DNA of 32,939 bases, taken from Chromatiales bacterium. GTDB taxonomy: Bacteria > Pseudomonadota > Gammaproteobacteria > Steroidobacterales > GCA-2729495. Position 1 is the stretch's first letter. Each line of letters opens with the position of its first letter. The position numbers and the translations under genes are program-made. Below are positions 7,292-15,764 of the stretch, in pieces. The notes under the pieces were generated by a model. It had not been told where the DNA came from. It ran no database searches and worked only from the letters and a program-made list of their open reading frames with translations. The stretch is taken from NCBI GenBank assembly GCA_018699155.1, contig JABIQA010000047.1:1-32939 (forward strand). Direction: 5' to 3'.

Positions 7292-8308
7292 TTATGCTTT
7301 TCGTAACGCCGGCATAACATGTTCTCCGATTAACCGGATGGCAGCAGCAGGTTCATCGTGTATGCGCAACGCAATTTCTGTGAGCCCCATTTTTTCGAAG
7401 TCGCGCAGCGTCTGAATAGCCTTGTCGATGGCATCCATGCCGCCCACAAACGAAATATTCTCGAGCATTTTGGTGACTAAGCTATCAGGCACGTTGGCAA
7501 TCTGATCGCTGCCCTTCCGCCAGGCCTGAAGAAAGTCATCGAAGTGGTCGCGCATAAATTTGAGTTCTTCCTCATCTAGAAACGGTGCGAAATATTGCTC
7601 GCCAAGGTAGCCGCGTAACAGTAATTCGCGCTTCGCTTCGAACCACGAGGCATCCGCATCTTCTTTAATATGCCATGCCCAGAAGTTACTGATTTTGAAG
7701 CTATCGAGCGGGCGTTTAAGTTTGTCCAGTTCAGCGTGGATTTCTTTAATACGCTGCGCCATTAACGCCGGGCAAAAGTCACTGGTCATGAGACCATCAG
7801 CCATCTTAGTGGCCAGTCGCATAGTCTGTGGCCAGTTTGATGCCACATAGATTTGCGGACGTGTTTGATCCGTCCACGCCAGGCGGTAGTTCCACGCTTT
7901 GTACAGTTCGCCTTTGTAGTTGAGCGTTTTTTCTGCCGAGACACCGTTCATGATTTCGAGGCATTCGCGGAGATGCGCAATGATCCGGTCGCGTTTCATG
8001 CCCATATGCTGAATCACGCCACCGCCACCGCCAATGCAGATCATTGCCCGACCGTCGGACATTTGATTTAGCGAGTGCAGGGCATTTGTAATTTTGAGCG
8101 GGTGCAGTTCGTAAGGGCTCATGGCCAGAGGCCCGAGCTGGATGCTGTTGGTCTGATCGGCAGCCAATGCAAGCGTCATGAACGGATCCCATCCGTCACC
8201 ATAACTGCTCGACCACACGCCTCGCATGCCATAGCTTTCAGCCAGTTTTGATAATGCCGCCGCTTCCTGCGGCGAAGCGAATTCATTGAGAATAATGTCT
8301 ATGTCCAT
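7292..8308 (-). CDS. LLM class F420-type oxidoreductase (paralogue A of an inverted pair)
   Basis: A 338-aa luciferase-like TIM-barrel protein. Visible are the N-terminal strand 'MDIDIILNEFAS', 'LGPLAMSPYELHP' (the region after strand 3), 'MSDGRAMICIGGGGG' (the flavin/deazaflavin phosphate-binding region of LLM enzymes), 'PQIYVASNWPQTMRLATKMADGLM', and the end 'LIGEHVMPAL'. It is clearly paralogous over its whole length to the divergently oriented gene at 8630-9640. By homology and context it should be an F420-dependent oxidoreductase or dehydrogenase, substrate unknown. FMN use cannot be excluded. The ATG at 8308 has an AGG about 10 bp upstream. It converges with the remnant at 7174-7260. 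Confidence 0.85.
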   Translation of the reverse strand: MDIDIILNEFASPQEAAALSKLAESYGMRGVWSSSYGDGWDPFMTLALAADQTNSIQLGPLAMSPYELHPLKITNALHSLNQMSDGRAMICIGGGGGVIQHMGMKRDRIIAHLRECLEIMNGVSAEKTLNYKGELYKAWNYRLAWTDQTRPQIYVASNWPQTMRLATKMADGLMTSDFCPALMAQRIKEIHAELDKLKRPLDSFKISNFWAWHIKEDADASWFEAKRELLLRGYLGEQYFAPFLDEEELKFMRDHFDDFLQAWRKGSDQIANVPDSLVTKMLENISFVGGMDAIDKAIQTLRDFEKMGLTEIALRIHDEPAAAIRLIGEHVMPALRKA

Positions 8309-8629
8309 AATAATCAGCCTATCGCATTACCGGTAAGCTAGAGGCGTGTAGTGATATAAACCCCACCTGTTGGTTTCGTTAAAAGGGGTTATGGTGATTT
8401 TATCTAAAACTTCATTAGGGCTTATTTTTGAAGGTGTTTTTGCTATGAAGGGTAATTACAATCTCCCTATTAAGGTTGGGCCAGGAGCATCAGGCAATCG
8501 AAAATTTGCTGGTGAAAATAATTGGCCTTCGGGCACATCAGCTTGAAGTCATTTCCTTATACACTTCACCCTATAAGATTGTTGAATTGTCGGGTATCTC
8601 GGCATAAGAGCAGAGGGTGAGATTGGATA
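8309..8629. other. Intergenic region between two divergent LLM genes
   Basis: This 321-bp stretch separates two divergent LLM paralogues and should hold both promoters. It is visibly richer in A+T than its flanks. I see no convincing -35/-10 pair, strong hairpin or tandem repeat. It contains one small reading frame (8391-8546), listed separately with low confidence. Confidence 0.6.
8391..8546 (+). CDS. Possible small protein of 51 aa (uncertain)
   Basis: An ATG preceded by AAAAGGGG at good spacing opens a 51-codon frame ending at TGA. The product is not recognised: a short hydrophobic N-terminal part is followed by a glycine/asparagine-rich tail. The reading frame is A+T-rich and might be chance. 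The ribosome binding site is the only positive evidence. Confidence 0.2.
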   Translation: MVILSKTSLGLIFEGVFAMKGNYNLPIKVGPGASGNRKFAGENNWPSGTSA

Positions 8630-9640
8630 ATGAAGCTTGATGTCATTCTGGATGCACGGGCATCCGCAAATGAAATTGCAAAACTCGGATTGCTGGCAGA
8701 GCAGCATGGTTTTGATGGCGTGTGGGTTTCAAGCTTGCTGGATTCCCGTGATCCGTTTACCAACTTGACCACGCTCGCACAGCAATCCACCAGTATTAAG
8801 CTGGGCCCTATTGCGATTAACCCCTGGGATATTCATCCGGTGAGAATTGCGGCATCGTTGTACACCCTGAACGAGTTTGCCGATGGTCGCGCGCGCATTG
8901 TTATCGGCGGCGGCGGCGAAGCGCTGCAGGCCATTAATCTGGAGCCGAAGCGACGCGTGCGTGCGGTTCAGGAATGCGTCGAGATTCTCAAACTGGCCGG
9001 CAGTGGCGCGCGCAACGATTACATCGGTCAGTTGTATCAGGTGAAAGGGTATGAGTTGAGTTGGCTCACTGCGCCAATGCCGCAGGTTTACGTGGGTGCC
9101 AACATGCCACAAATGCTGCGCATGGCCGCCAGAGTCGCCGATGGTGTAATGATGTCCGATATGCCTCCGGCGCTTGCAGAAGCAGCACTTAAACAGTTAT
9201 CTGAGAACCTGACGGGTCAAGCCCGGAGTCTTAATGATTTCTGGAGCGGTTCCTTTACTGCCTGGCATGTGTATGCAGATAAAGAACAGGCATGGCGTGA
9301 AGCCTGTCAGTGGATGTTGTTGCGCGGTCTATTTCGGCCGTGGGTTCTGAGTAGGTTCTTATCGGTGGATGAAGTTGAGTTAGTAATGAATAATGCACAA
9401 TCGTTTGTTGATGCGTTTATTAATAAAACCCATGTTATTAAAAACATTCCAGACCAATTGTTGGATAAATTGGTTAAGAATCTTACGTTCACCGGCAGTC
9501 TCGATGATCTTGATTCGCTAATAGCGCATCTGCGTGAGTACGAAGCCATCGGAATGCAGTCAGTCAGCTTGCGTATTTACACCGATCCGGCGTCATCCAT
9601 TAAACTGATCGGCGAGCAGGTAATTCCTGCGCTGAACTAA
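8630..9640 (+). CDS. LLM class F420-type oxidoreductase (paralogue B of an inverted pair)
   Basis: A 336-aa luciferase-like TIM-barrel enzyme, paralogous to the 7292-8308 protein. They share the 'LGPIAINPWDIHP', 'ADGRARIVIGGGG' and 'PQVYVGANMPQMLRMAARVADGVM' segments and the C-terminal 'SIKLIGEQVIPAL'. GAGGGTGAGA lies before the ATG. The substrate is unknown; reaction with F420 is inferred from the family and from the F420 operon that follows. It is followed after 16 bp by a small basic protein gene, probably co-transcribed. Confidence 0.85.
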   Translation: MKLDVILDARASANEIAKLGLLAEQHGFDGVWVSSLLDSRDPFTNLTTLAQQSTSIKLGPIAINPWDIHPVRIAASLYTLNEFADGRARIVIGGGGEALQAINLEPKRRVRAVQECVEILKLAGSGARNDYIGQLYQVKGYELSWLTAPMPQVYVGANMPQMLRMAARVADGVMMSDMPPALAEAALKQLSENLTGQARSLNDFWSGSFTAWHVYADKEQAWREACQWMLLRGLFRPWVLSRFLSVDEVELVMNNAQSFVDAFINKTHVIKNIPDQLLDKLVKNLTFTGSLDDLDSLIAHLREYEAIGMQSVSLRIYTDPASSIKLIGEQVIPALN

Positions 9641-9656
9641 CCGATAAGGAAACCCG

Positions 9657-9917
9657 ATGGCGACTCTCGAAAGCCTGCTGCAACAAAAACATGACCTGGA
9701 AGAAAGATTGTGTAATGGCGATGCCTCAGCTGAGGCTGCACTTGATCGCATCGATCGCGCCATCATGGCCCGCAAGAAGCAGATCTCTCACAGTCAGCAG
9801 CGCGTAGCAGCGGTGAAAAAAGCAGTAGCAGCCGGGGTACCGAAAGATCAGGCTAAAAAAGGTAAGGCGAAGAAGTCAGCTCGACCTAATGATCCGACGA
9901 TTAATAGGTTTGAGTAA
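9657..9917 (+). CDS. Small basic helical protein, function unknown
   Basis: An 86-aa protein I do not recognise. The first half is a predicted heptad-like helix rich in L, E, A and R, with 'ESLLQQKHDLEERL' and 'ALDRIDRAIMARKKQI'. The second half is Ala/Lys-rich, ending in a strongly basic 'KKGKAKKSARP' tail, which could bind nucleic acid or an acidic partner. There is no signal peptide or membrane segment. AAGGAAA precedes the ATG. The start is 16 bp after the LLM gene, so it is likely its operon partner, and it converges with fbiC. Confidence 0.6.
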   Translation: MATLESLLQQKHDLEERLCNGDASAEAALDRIDRAIMARKKQISHSQQRVAAVKKAVAAGVPKDQAKKGKAKKSARPNDPTINRFE

Positions 9918-9974
9918 AAGGGTCTAAGCGCATTATCGGTGTGGTCGGTTTGACCCAGTGTGACTGTGAGTAAG

Positions 9975-12326
9975 TTATGAGGCGCGGGGTAGTTTTCGGG
10001 CGTATTCGCGGGCGTGCCGGTTTACCACATCGGTGATCGGGGCAGCGTTATAGGAGGCGATAATTCGTTCTTCGGGCACTTCACCGTACAGCGTGGTGCG
10101 GTGACAGGGTGAGCGGTTAATGCCGCTAATGAGTTCATCCATTTGTTCGGGGGAAAATTCCTCGCCATGTTCTGAGCCTGCCGCGCGGGAAATGGATTCG
10201 TTCATGAGTGTGCCGCCTAAATCATTCGCACCGGCGTCCAATGCGGCGGCAGCGCCTTCGGGGCCGAGCTTGGTCCACGAGACTTGAATGTTCGGAATTA
10301 CCGGGTTGAGCACTAAGCGCGATACGGCATGCATTAGCAATGCTTCGCGCCAGGTCGGACCCTTACGAGCCAGACCGCGGATGTACATGGGTGCTTCCAT
10401 GTGTACGAAGGGCAGGGGCACAAACTCGGTAATGCCGCCGGTGGCTTCCTGTTGCTTCCGCAATTCCTGTAAGTGAATTGCCCAATTCTCCGGAGTTTCC
10501 AAGTGTCCGAACATGATAGTGGATGTCGTCTTTAATCCGATGCCATGTGCAGTGCCAATCACGTTCAGCCATTCAGCAGTGTTTATTTTATCGGGGCAGA
10601 TAATGTCGCGAATGCGGTCATCAAGGATTTCAGCAGCAGTCCCCGGCAGCGTACCAAGGCCGGCATCTTTCAATTTAATGAGAAACGCTTCTATAGAAAG
10701 TCCCGAGCTTTGTGCGCCATGGGTCACCTCCAACGGTGAAAACGCATGCACGTGAATATCTGGCGCAGCTTCTTTTACCGTTTGGCATATGTCGAGATAG
10801 GTCTGCCCTGTGAATGCCGGATGAATGCCACCCTGCAGGCAGATTTCAGTAGCCCCGCGTTGCCAGGCTTCTTCAGTACGTCGGGCAATTTCAACTAAAT
10901 CAATGAGATAAGGCTGGCCACGCAGGTTCTCGCTGGTTTTGCCTTTAGAGAACGCACAGAACTTGCACTTATAGGTGCATACGTTGGTGTAATTAATATT
11001 GCGGTTAACAACGTAACGGACGGTGTCGCCACTTACCGCTTGACGCAGTTCGTTTGCCGCCTCAGTGACCTGATGCAGGTCGTCGCCACGGGCGCTAAAC
11101 AACTGCACAATTTCGTTCTGAGTTAATGCATCACCGGCGGTGGCTTTTTCAATGAGCGTTCCTAGTCGAGGTTTGCCATGGCGCATAGGCATGGGTGGGA
11201 TTACGCTGTTGTGATCACCAGTACACCAGTTGTCATCGCGGGCGAGTCCCGAGGAATCAGCCAGTTTTAGTACGGCACGTTCAAGGCTCGGGTGCAGCCA
11301 CTCAGCACGGTTGGCGATATACGCCGGGTAGGCGGTGAGCCGTTCGATGAGTAAGCCACCGGCAGCAAGAGTTTCAGCTTTCAGGCGATCCAGTTCAGGC
11401 CATGGGGACTCGGGGTTCACATGATCAGGGGTAACCGGTGATACGCCGCCCCAGTCGTTAATGCCGGCAGCCACCAAATCAGCTAATCGGCCATTGTTCA
11501 AATTGGGCGGCACTTGAATGCTCATTTCCGCACCGAATAAATGGCGCGTGACGGCAATGGTCCACAGCAGTTCGTCAAAATCGGGTGCCGATGCATTCTG
11601 CATTTTTGTGCCTTGCTTGGGCACAAAGTTCTGCACAATGATTTCTTGTATGTGACCGAACTCATCGTGCAGGTCTTTAATGTCCTGCAGACTTTGTAAG
11701 CGCTCGTCACGGGTTTCACCAATGCCAATAAGAATGCCGGTGGTGAGGGGCACTTTGGCACGACCTGCATCGCGAATGCTTTCGATGCGAATTGCGGGGT
11801 CTTTGTCGGGTGAGCCGAAGTGCGGCATATCACGTTCGCTGAGTCGCGGCGAGGACGACTCAAGCATTATTCCCATGCTCGGCGCGAACTCGCGCAGGCG
11901 GGTGTACTCTTCAAAGCTCATTACGCCAGGGTTCAAGTGCGGCAGCAGTCCGGTTTCTTCTAAAACCAGCTTTGCCATCGCAGCAACATAATCTATGGTG
12001 CTTGCGTAACCTAATTCCTCAAGCGCTTCGCGTGCTGCCTTGTAGCGGAGTTCGGGTTTGTCACCAAGCGTAAACAGCGCTTCCTTGCAGCCTTGTTCTG
12101 CACCAGCACGGGCAATGTCCAGTACTTGCTCGGGTGACAGATATATATTTTCAAGCCGTTTAGGTGTTTTTGCATAGGTGCAGTAATGGCAGACATCTCT
12201 GCACAGCTCGGTGAGTGGAATAAACACCTTGCGCGAGTAGCTCACATGAGAGCCCCAGCCCGCATCACGTATAGCAGCAGCAGTACTCATGAGTTCGCTT
12301 AGCGGGCGCTGCAGAAGGTCATTCAT
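9975..12326 (-). CDS. fbiC: FO synthase, fused CofG-CofH (FbiC)
   Basis: A 783-aa double radical-SAM enzyme that builds the deazaflavin chromophore FO from tyrosine and the riboflavin intermediate 5-amino-6-ribitylamino-uracil. The N-terminal CofG half carries the cluster motif CRDVCHYC (Cys42, 46, 49), and the C-terminal CofH half carries CTYKCKFC (Cys450, 454, 457). Both have the CX3CX2C spacing, and the order CofG then CofH is that of actinobacterial FbiC. The CofG half also shows 'LLPHLNPGVMSFEEY' and 'HVNPESPWPEL'; the CofH half shows 'EICLQGGIHP' and 'TSTIMFGHLETPENW'. The ATG follows the cofC stop with no gap, so translation is probably coupled. This is the last gene of the fno-cofE-cofD-cofC-fbiC operon. 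Confidence 0.96.
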   Translation of the reverse strand: MNDLLQRPLSELMSTAAAIRDAGWGSHVSYSRKVFIPLTELCRDVCHYCTYAKTPKRLENIYLSPEQVLDIARAGAEQGCKEALFTLGDKPELRYKAAREALEELGYASTIDYVAAMAKLVLEETGLLPHLNPGVMSFEEYTRLREFAPSMGIMLESSSPRLSERDMPHFGSPDKDPAIRIESIRDAGRAKVPLTTGILIGIGETRDERLQSLQDIKDLHDEFGHIQEIIVQNFVPKQGTKMQNASAPDFDELLWTIAVTRHLFGAEMSIQVPPNLNNGRLADLVAAGINDWGGVSPVTPDHVNPESPWPELDRLKAETLAAGGLLIERLTAYPAYIANRAEWLHPSLERAVLKLADSSGLARDDNWCTGDHNSVIPPMPMRHGKPRLGTLIEKATAGDALTQNEIVQLFSARGDDLHQVTEAANELRQAVSGDTVRYVVNRNINYTNVCTYKCKFCAFSKGKTSENLRGQPYLIDLVEIARRTEEAWQRGATEICLQGGIHPAFTGQTYLDICQTVKEAAPDIHVHAFSPLEVTHGAQSSGLSIEAFLIKLKDAGLGTLPGTAAEILDDRIRDIICPDKINTAEWLNVIGTAHGIGLKTTSTIMFGHLETPENWAIHLQELRKQQEATGGITEFVPLPFVHMEAPMYIRGLARKGPTWREALLMHAVSRLVLNPVIPNIQVSWTKLGPEGAAAALDAGANDLGGTLMNESISRAAGSEHGEEFSPEQMDELISGINRSPCHRTTLYGEVPEERIIASYNAAPITDVVNRHAREYARKLPRAS

Positions 12327-13013
12327 TTAAATTACTGCCCGGGCCTTTGACTTGTTTACGAGTCGTTCGGCAATGCCTGAACCGGCAAGATACTGGCTGG
12401 TATGAACACCTGCCTTCGCTTTTAGGCTTTGGTTGACCAGCCAGCGCAGATCATCGGGCTCATCGATGTCGGTCTGGAAATCGCTGAGAAACTGTTGCTG
12501 ACATTTCACACCATTGTTCTTGGCTTCTGCCAAATGCAGTCTGGCGCTGTCTTTGCCGTAATGAAAATGGATTGCTGCGGGTGGCGTGCAGAGCAGGGCA
12601 TTGGTGCCGCCATCTTTCTCTGCAGCGCACAGGCTAATGCCAGTGCCATGACTCTTTATTAAATCATCAATCGTGGTCGGCGATAACATTGGCAGGTCGC
12701 CAGGCACAATTAAAATCCCATCAATCATTTTTTCCTGCAGTTCCTGTGCTACCACCATGAGATTTTCATTCAAACCATTGGTGGTTTCGAGCATGATGAG
12801 GCAGCCCTGCTCACGAGCAAACTTTGCAACCTCGGCATCTGCAGTAACAACGGCAACCTGGGCGATACGATGCGATGCTTTGAGTGAATCTATTACATCA
12901 AGCATCATCGCCAGCGCCAGCTTCGCACACTCGTCATCGCTCAATAGCGAAGCCAGTCGGGTCTTCGCTAGTGCGGTGGTTTTAACTGGAAGTATTGCCC
13001 AGATTCTATTCAC
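12327..13013 (-). CDS. cofC: CofC/FbiD guanylyltransferase of F420 biosynthesis
   Basis: A 228-aa nucleotidyltransferase that activates a three-carbon phospho-acid (2-phospholactate, phosphoenolpyruvate or 3-phosphoglycerate, depending on the lineage) with GTP for transfer to FO. Visible motifs are 'ILPVKTTALAKTRLA' at the N-terminus, 'VPGDLPMLS' (metal/GTP-binding region), 'DGGTNALL' and 'FHYGKDSARLH', followed by 'DIDEPDDL'. Which acid is used cannot be read with confidence, and this determines whether a later reduction step is needed. Translation begins at a GTG (13013) 17 bp after the cofD stop. Its own stop touches the fbiC start. Confidence 0.93.
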   Translation of the reverse strand: MNRIWAILPVKTTALAKTRLASLLSDDECAKLALAMMLDVIDSLKASHRIAQVAVVTADAEVAKFAREQGCLIMLETTNGLNENLMVVAQELQEKMIDGILIVPGDLPMLSPTTIDDLIKSHGTGISLCAAEKDGGTNALLCTPPAAIHFHYGKDSARLHLAEAKNNGVKCQQQFLSDFQTDIDEPDDLRWLVNQSLKAKAGVHTSQYLAGSGIAERLVNKSKARAVI

Positions 13014-13030
13014 GTCGGCTCAGGTCTTTC

Positions 13031-13981
13031 TCAGGCGTTAGGTTCGAAGCTAGCAGCAAAATCTGTAATTGCTGCAGCAAGATCTTTCTTGCTGATGAGG
13101 TCTGTCATCACAGTATTACTGACATACACCTTAATACCCAAGGCTTCAATACTGCCCTGTAATGCGCTGTCAGTAGTGTCAATGACCAGTCCATCAATGG
13201 TGCCATGATAGTGTTTTGCAATTGCTAATGCCGAACTTTCCAGCCCGAGTTCATTCATGATTTTGGCTGTGGGGCCTTTCAGTGCCCGACCCCCGACTAT
13301 GGGCGATACAGCAATAACAGGAACCTTTGACTCGCGAAGAGCCTCCCCAATGCCGGCAATTGACAGAATAGGGTCGATGCTTAAATAGGGGTTGGACGGT
13401 GTAATTACAATGGCTTTCAGGCTATCGCGTAACAAGGCATCGCGTGCGGTTGGTGCAATAGCTGCCGTATCGGAACCGGCATACACCAATCTTTTTACCA
13501 CGGGTTGTGCCTGCCGACGCACAAAGTAGTCCTGAAAATCGAGCACACCGTCATCGGTGTGCACCCGTGTGGCAACCAGATCATTCGTCATAGGGATGAT
13601 GGGTATTTGGACCTCAAGTGCCGAACACAGTGCGGCAGTGACGTCACTGAGTGAGCTGCCTTTCTGCAACATCGTGGTGCGCTGCAGGTGGGTGGCGAGA
13701 TCTTTGTCACCGAGACGGAACCAAATGGCGCCGTCGAGTTCATCGAGAGCACTCATGCAGGAAAAGGTTTCGTCGACAATGCCCCAACCGGTTTGTGGAT
13801 TTGCGATACCCGCGAGCGTGTACATCAGCGTGTCTATATCGGGTGAAATGTTGAGCCCGAGATGCATGAAGTCATCAGCGGTGTTGGCAATAACCCGTAC
13901 TTCGGCGGAGTTTATTAATGCGCCAAAGCCTGAAACAAGCTTTGCACCGCCGACACCACCTGAGAGTATTGTGTAGCTCAT
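13031..13981 (-). CDS. cofD: CofD/FbiA phospholactate-type transferase
   Basis: A 316-aa transferase that joins FO to the activated three-carbon unit made by CofC, giving F420-0 or dehydro-F420-0. Signature features are the N-terminal GGVGGAK (residues 8-14), 'ANTADDF', 'SPDIDTLMYTLAG', 'WFRLGDKDLATHL', 'VITPSNPYLSIDPIL' and 'SPIVGGRALKGPTAKIM'. Length is normal for the family. It sits between cofE and cofC in the same operon, with 33 bp to the upstream cofE stop. Confidence 0.95.
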   Translation of the reverse strand: MSYTILSGGVGGAKLVSGFGALINSAEVRVIANTADDFMHLGLNISPDIDTLMYTLAGIANPQTGWGIVDETFSCMSALDELDGAIWFRLGDKDLATHLQRTTMLQKGSSLSDVTAALCSALEVQIPIIPMTNDLVATRVHTDDGVLDFQDYFVRRQAQPVVKRLVYAGSDTAAIAPTARDALLRDSLKAIVITPSNPYLSIDPILSIAGIGEALRESKVPVIAVSPIVGGRALKGPTAKIMNELGLESSALAIAKHYHGTIDGLVIDTTDSALQGSIEALGIKVYVSNTVMTDLISKKDLAAAITDFAASFEPNA

Positions 13982-14014
13982 TGTTATATTCTAAAGCTTA
14001 GTATCGCTTGCGGG

Positions 14015-14782
14015 CTATTTACGGAACAGGTCTTCGTGTTCAGGGCGGAGTATTTCGGCTGCGGTTTGCGTTGAAGTGCCTTGATTAAGGCCGGTTAGCA
14101 GCACTACCGGAAGAGCCTCATCGCCTTCACCCATAAGCAGTTCAGCGGTAGCGGCAATAGCATCGGCTACGGCATGTTCGGCGACCATCAGCTCCCGGTC
14201 AAACATATCGCGGTTGCCGCGTAAATTCTGAAGAGCCTCGACACCTGCGCTTCCAATAGCTATGCCTATTGTGCCGAGCCTGAATGGACGGCCAACGCTA
14301 TCAGTAATGACAATGCCCAGTTGAACGCCGAAGTGTGTGTTTAAAGCCTGCTGTAGTTTTGCTGCAGAGGCATTGGCATCTTCAGGTAATAGAAGTGCGC
14401 GGTTTTCGCTATCTTCAATATTAGAGCGGTCGATGCCGGCATTGGCCAGAATGAATCCACGTTTGTCTTCCACGATAAGCACATTGTTGCCGGTGGCAAT
14501 AATGGCTTTGGATTCACTCAGAACCAGCTCAACCATCGCAGGGTCTTTATTGATTTCTGCTGCAATCTTTAGCGCACGTTCTGAAGGCTTGATAGAGCTC
14601 ATCTTAACGATGCGGTTTTCCGCTTTAGACACAATTTTTTGCGCCACTACCACCACATCACCCTGCACGGGTGTGAGATGGCTGTGTTCAATTGCGGCAA
14701 TAATAAGTGCGCCGAGGTCATCGCCAGGTTGTACCAGCGGAATGCCGTCGACAGCAAATGCCTCTAGGCGCTTGCTACTCAT
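14015..14782 (-). CDS. cofE: F420-0:L-glutamate ligase CofE (stand-alone)
   Basis: A 255-aa GTP-dependent ligase that adds the glutamate tail to F420-0. Family motifs include 'GDVVVVAQKIVSKAE', 'RGFILANAGIDRSN' and 'SVGRPFRLGTIGIAIGSAG' in the core. Its length matches archaeal-type CofE. The C-terminal FMN nitroreductase-like domain fused to this ligase in actinobacterial FbiB, which reduces dehydro-F420-0, is absent, and no separate nitroreductase gene is seen in the window. The start ATG at 14782 is 32 bp downstream of the fno stop. Only the cofE symbol is used because FbiB implies the two-domain enzyme. Confidence 0.95.
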   Translation of the reverse strand: MSSKRLEAFAVDGIPLVQPGDDLGALIIAAIEHSHLTPVQGDVVVVAQKIVSKAENRIVKMSSIKPSERALKIAAEINKDPAMVELVLSESKAIIATGNNVLIVEDKRGFILANAGIDRSNIEDSENRALLLPEDANASAAKLQQALNTHFGVQLGIVITDSVGRPFRLGTIGIAIGSAGVEALQNLRGNRDMFDRELMVAEHAVADAIAATAELLMGEGDEALPVVLLTGLNQGTSTQTAAEILRPEHEDLFRK

Positions 14783-14814
14783 GGTGCGTAATTCCTGAAT
14801 GCGGGTTGCGAGCT

Positions 14815-15468
14815 TTAATCCGGGATGCCGGTGATTTTGATGCCGGTATGCGCGCCGGGAAACTGTTTGTTTAGATGAATCAACAAGGATGTCATCGCCT
14901 CTGCAGCAACCGAGTTTGCTAATGGACCTGCATGCCAGGCACGCATGCCGCTGGCACGGGCGATTTGAATAATAGCTTCACGGGCGTCTTTGCTATCGCC
15001 GGTAACGAGTACATCACAGGTAATCGGCGCGTCACCTGGCAGTGAATCGGCGGCGATGTTCTGGAACGCGGAAACCACCCGTACGTTCTCGCCTAAAAGC
15101 TGCTGGGTAATAAGCCCGGCAGAGCCTTCCGGAGGCAACTGCACGCGGGCCACTTTGGGTGGCACCAGCGGTACTGTGGTATCCACTACAATTTTGCCCT
15201 GAACGGCATCGTGCAATTGGGCGAGCGTTGATTTTTGATGATTGAATTTAATTGTAAGCAAAATAATGTCGCCGGCTGCCGCCGCCGCGTCGTTATCCAT
15301 GCCCTGTGCGAGGTCTTTGCCGAGCTTTCGGTTGATGCCAGTCGCGGTTTCAGCTGCGCGATCTGCGTCACGTGAACCGATAATAACCTTGTTGCCAGCC
15401 TGCGCGAAACGCCAGGCAAGACCGCTACCAAGGGAGCCGGTGCCGCCGATAATGCTGATGGTTTGCAT
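14815..15468 (-). CDS. npdG: F420:NADPH oxidoreductase (Fno/NpdG)
   Basis: A 217-aa Rossmann protein that shuttles hydride between NADPH and F420 and so supplies F420H2. Visible are the NADP-binding motif 'IIGGTGSLGSGLAWRFA', followed by 'IGSRDADRA' where the basic residues would contact the 2'-phosphate of NADP. Also present are 'VDTTVPLVPPKV', 'VVSAFQNIAADSL' and 'DVLVTGDSKDA'. I chose the ATG at 15468 because the nucleotide-binding strand starts directly after it; the longer frame to 15543 adds a 25-residue unconserved extension. It is the first gene of the F420 operon and faces the NRPS operon across a 296-bp gap. Confidence 0.92.
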   Translation of the reverse strand: MQTISIIGGTGSLGSGLAWRFAQAGNKVIIGSRDADRAAETATGINRKLGKDLAQGMDNDAAAAAGDIILLTIKFNHQKSTLAQLHDAVQGKIVVDTTVPLVPPKVARVQLPPEGSAGLITQQLLGENVRVVSAFQNIAADSLPGDAPITCDVLVTGDSKDAREAIIQIARASGMRAWHAGPLANSVAAEAMTSLLIHLNKQFPGAHTGIKITGIPD

Positions 15469-15764
15469 AGTAATTGCTTCTTTTTGCTGTGTTCTTGACT
15501 GAATTCCGTCATGCGCAGGGCGCTGGCGGTGAGAATCGCGCAATTCTACGCCATTTTACCGCTAAAAATCTCTTCCCCGAGGATTTTGGCGAAGCCTCCT
15601 GATATGTGACAATAGAGTGTATTAAAGCCCCTCGCAGTTTCAGCGCCAGTCAATCATTTGGTAATGGCTCAGATTGCACATTAGAAGGCTGTATTACATT
15701 CACTCGCAGAGCTGATGGCTGCCCGCAATGATGCATTCGGGAGCGGCGCAGCGGAGAAGATAAA
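15469..15764. promoter_or_regulatory. Divergent promoter region between F420 and NRPS operons
   Basis: This 296-bp non-coding stretch lies between the divergent npdG and deaminase starts and must contain both promoters. I find no strong consensus -35/-10 pair on either strand. For the NRPS side a weak TTGCAC (15674-15679) is followed by TACATT (15695-15700) at a poor 15-bp spacing. No riboswitch-like or tRNA-like fold is apparent. Confidence 0.5.

Noticed and set aside
9918-9974. Possible terminator between the small basic protein gene and fbiC (GGGTC...GACCC)
   Set aside because: A 5-bp stem with a loop of over 20 bases and no T-run is not convincing.
15469-15543. 25-residue N-terminal extension of the F420:NADPH oxidoreductase
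   Set aside because: The Rossmann motif begins right after the ATG at 15468 and the extension is unlike the family. A ribosome binding site does not clearly decide it.
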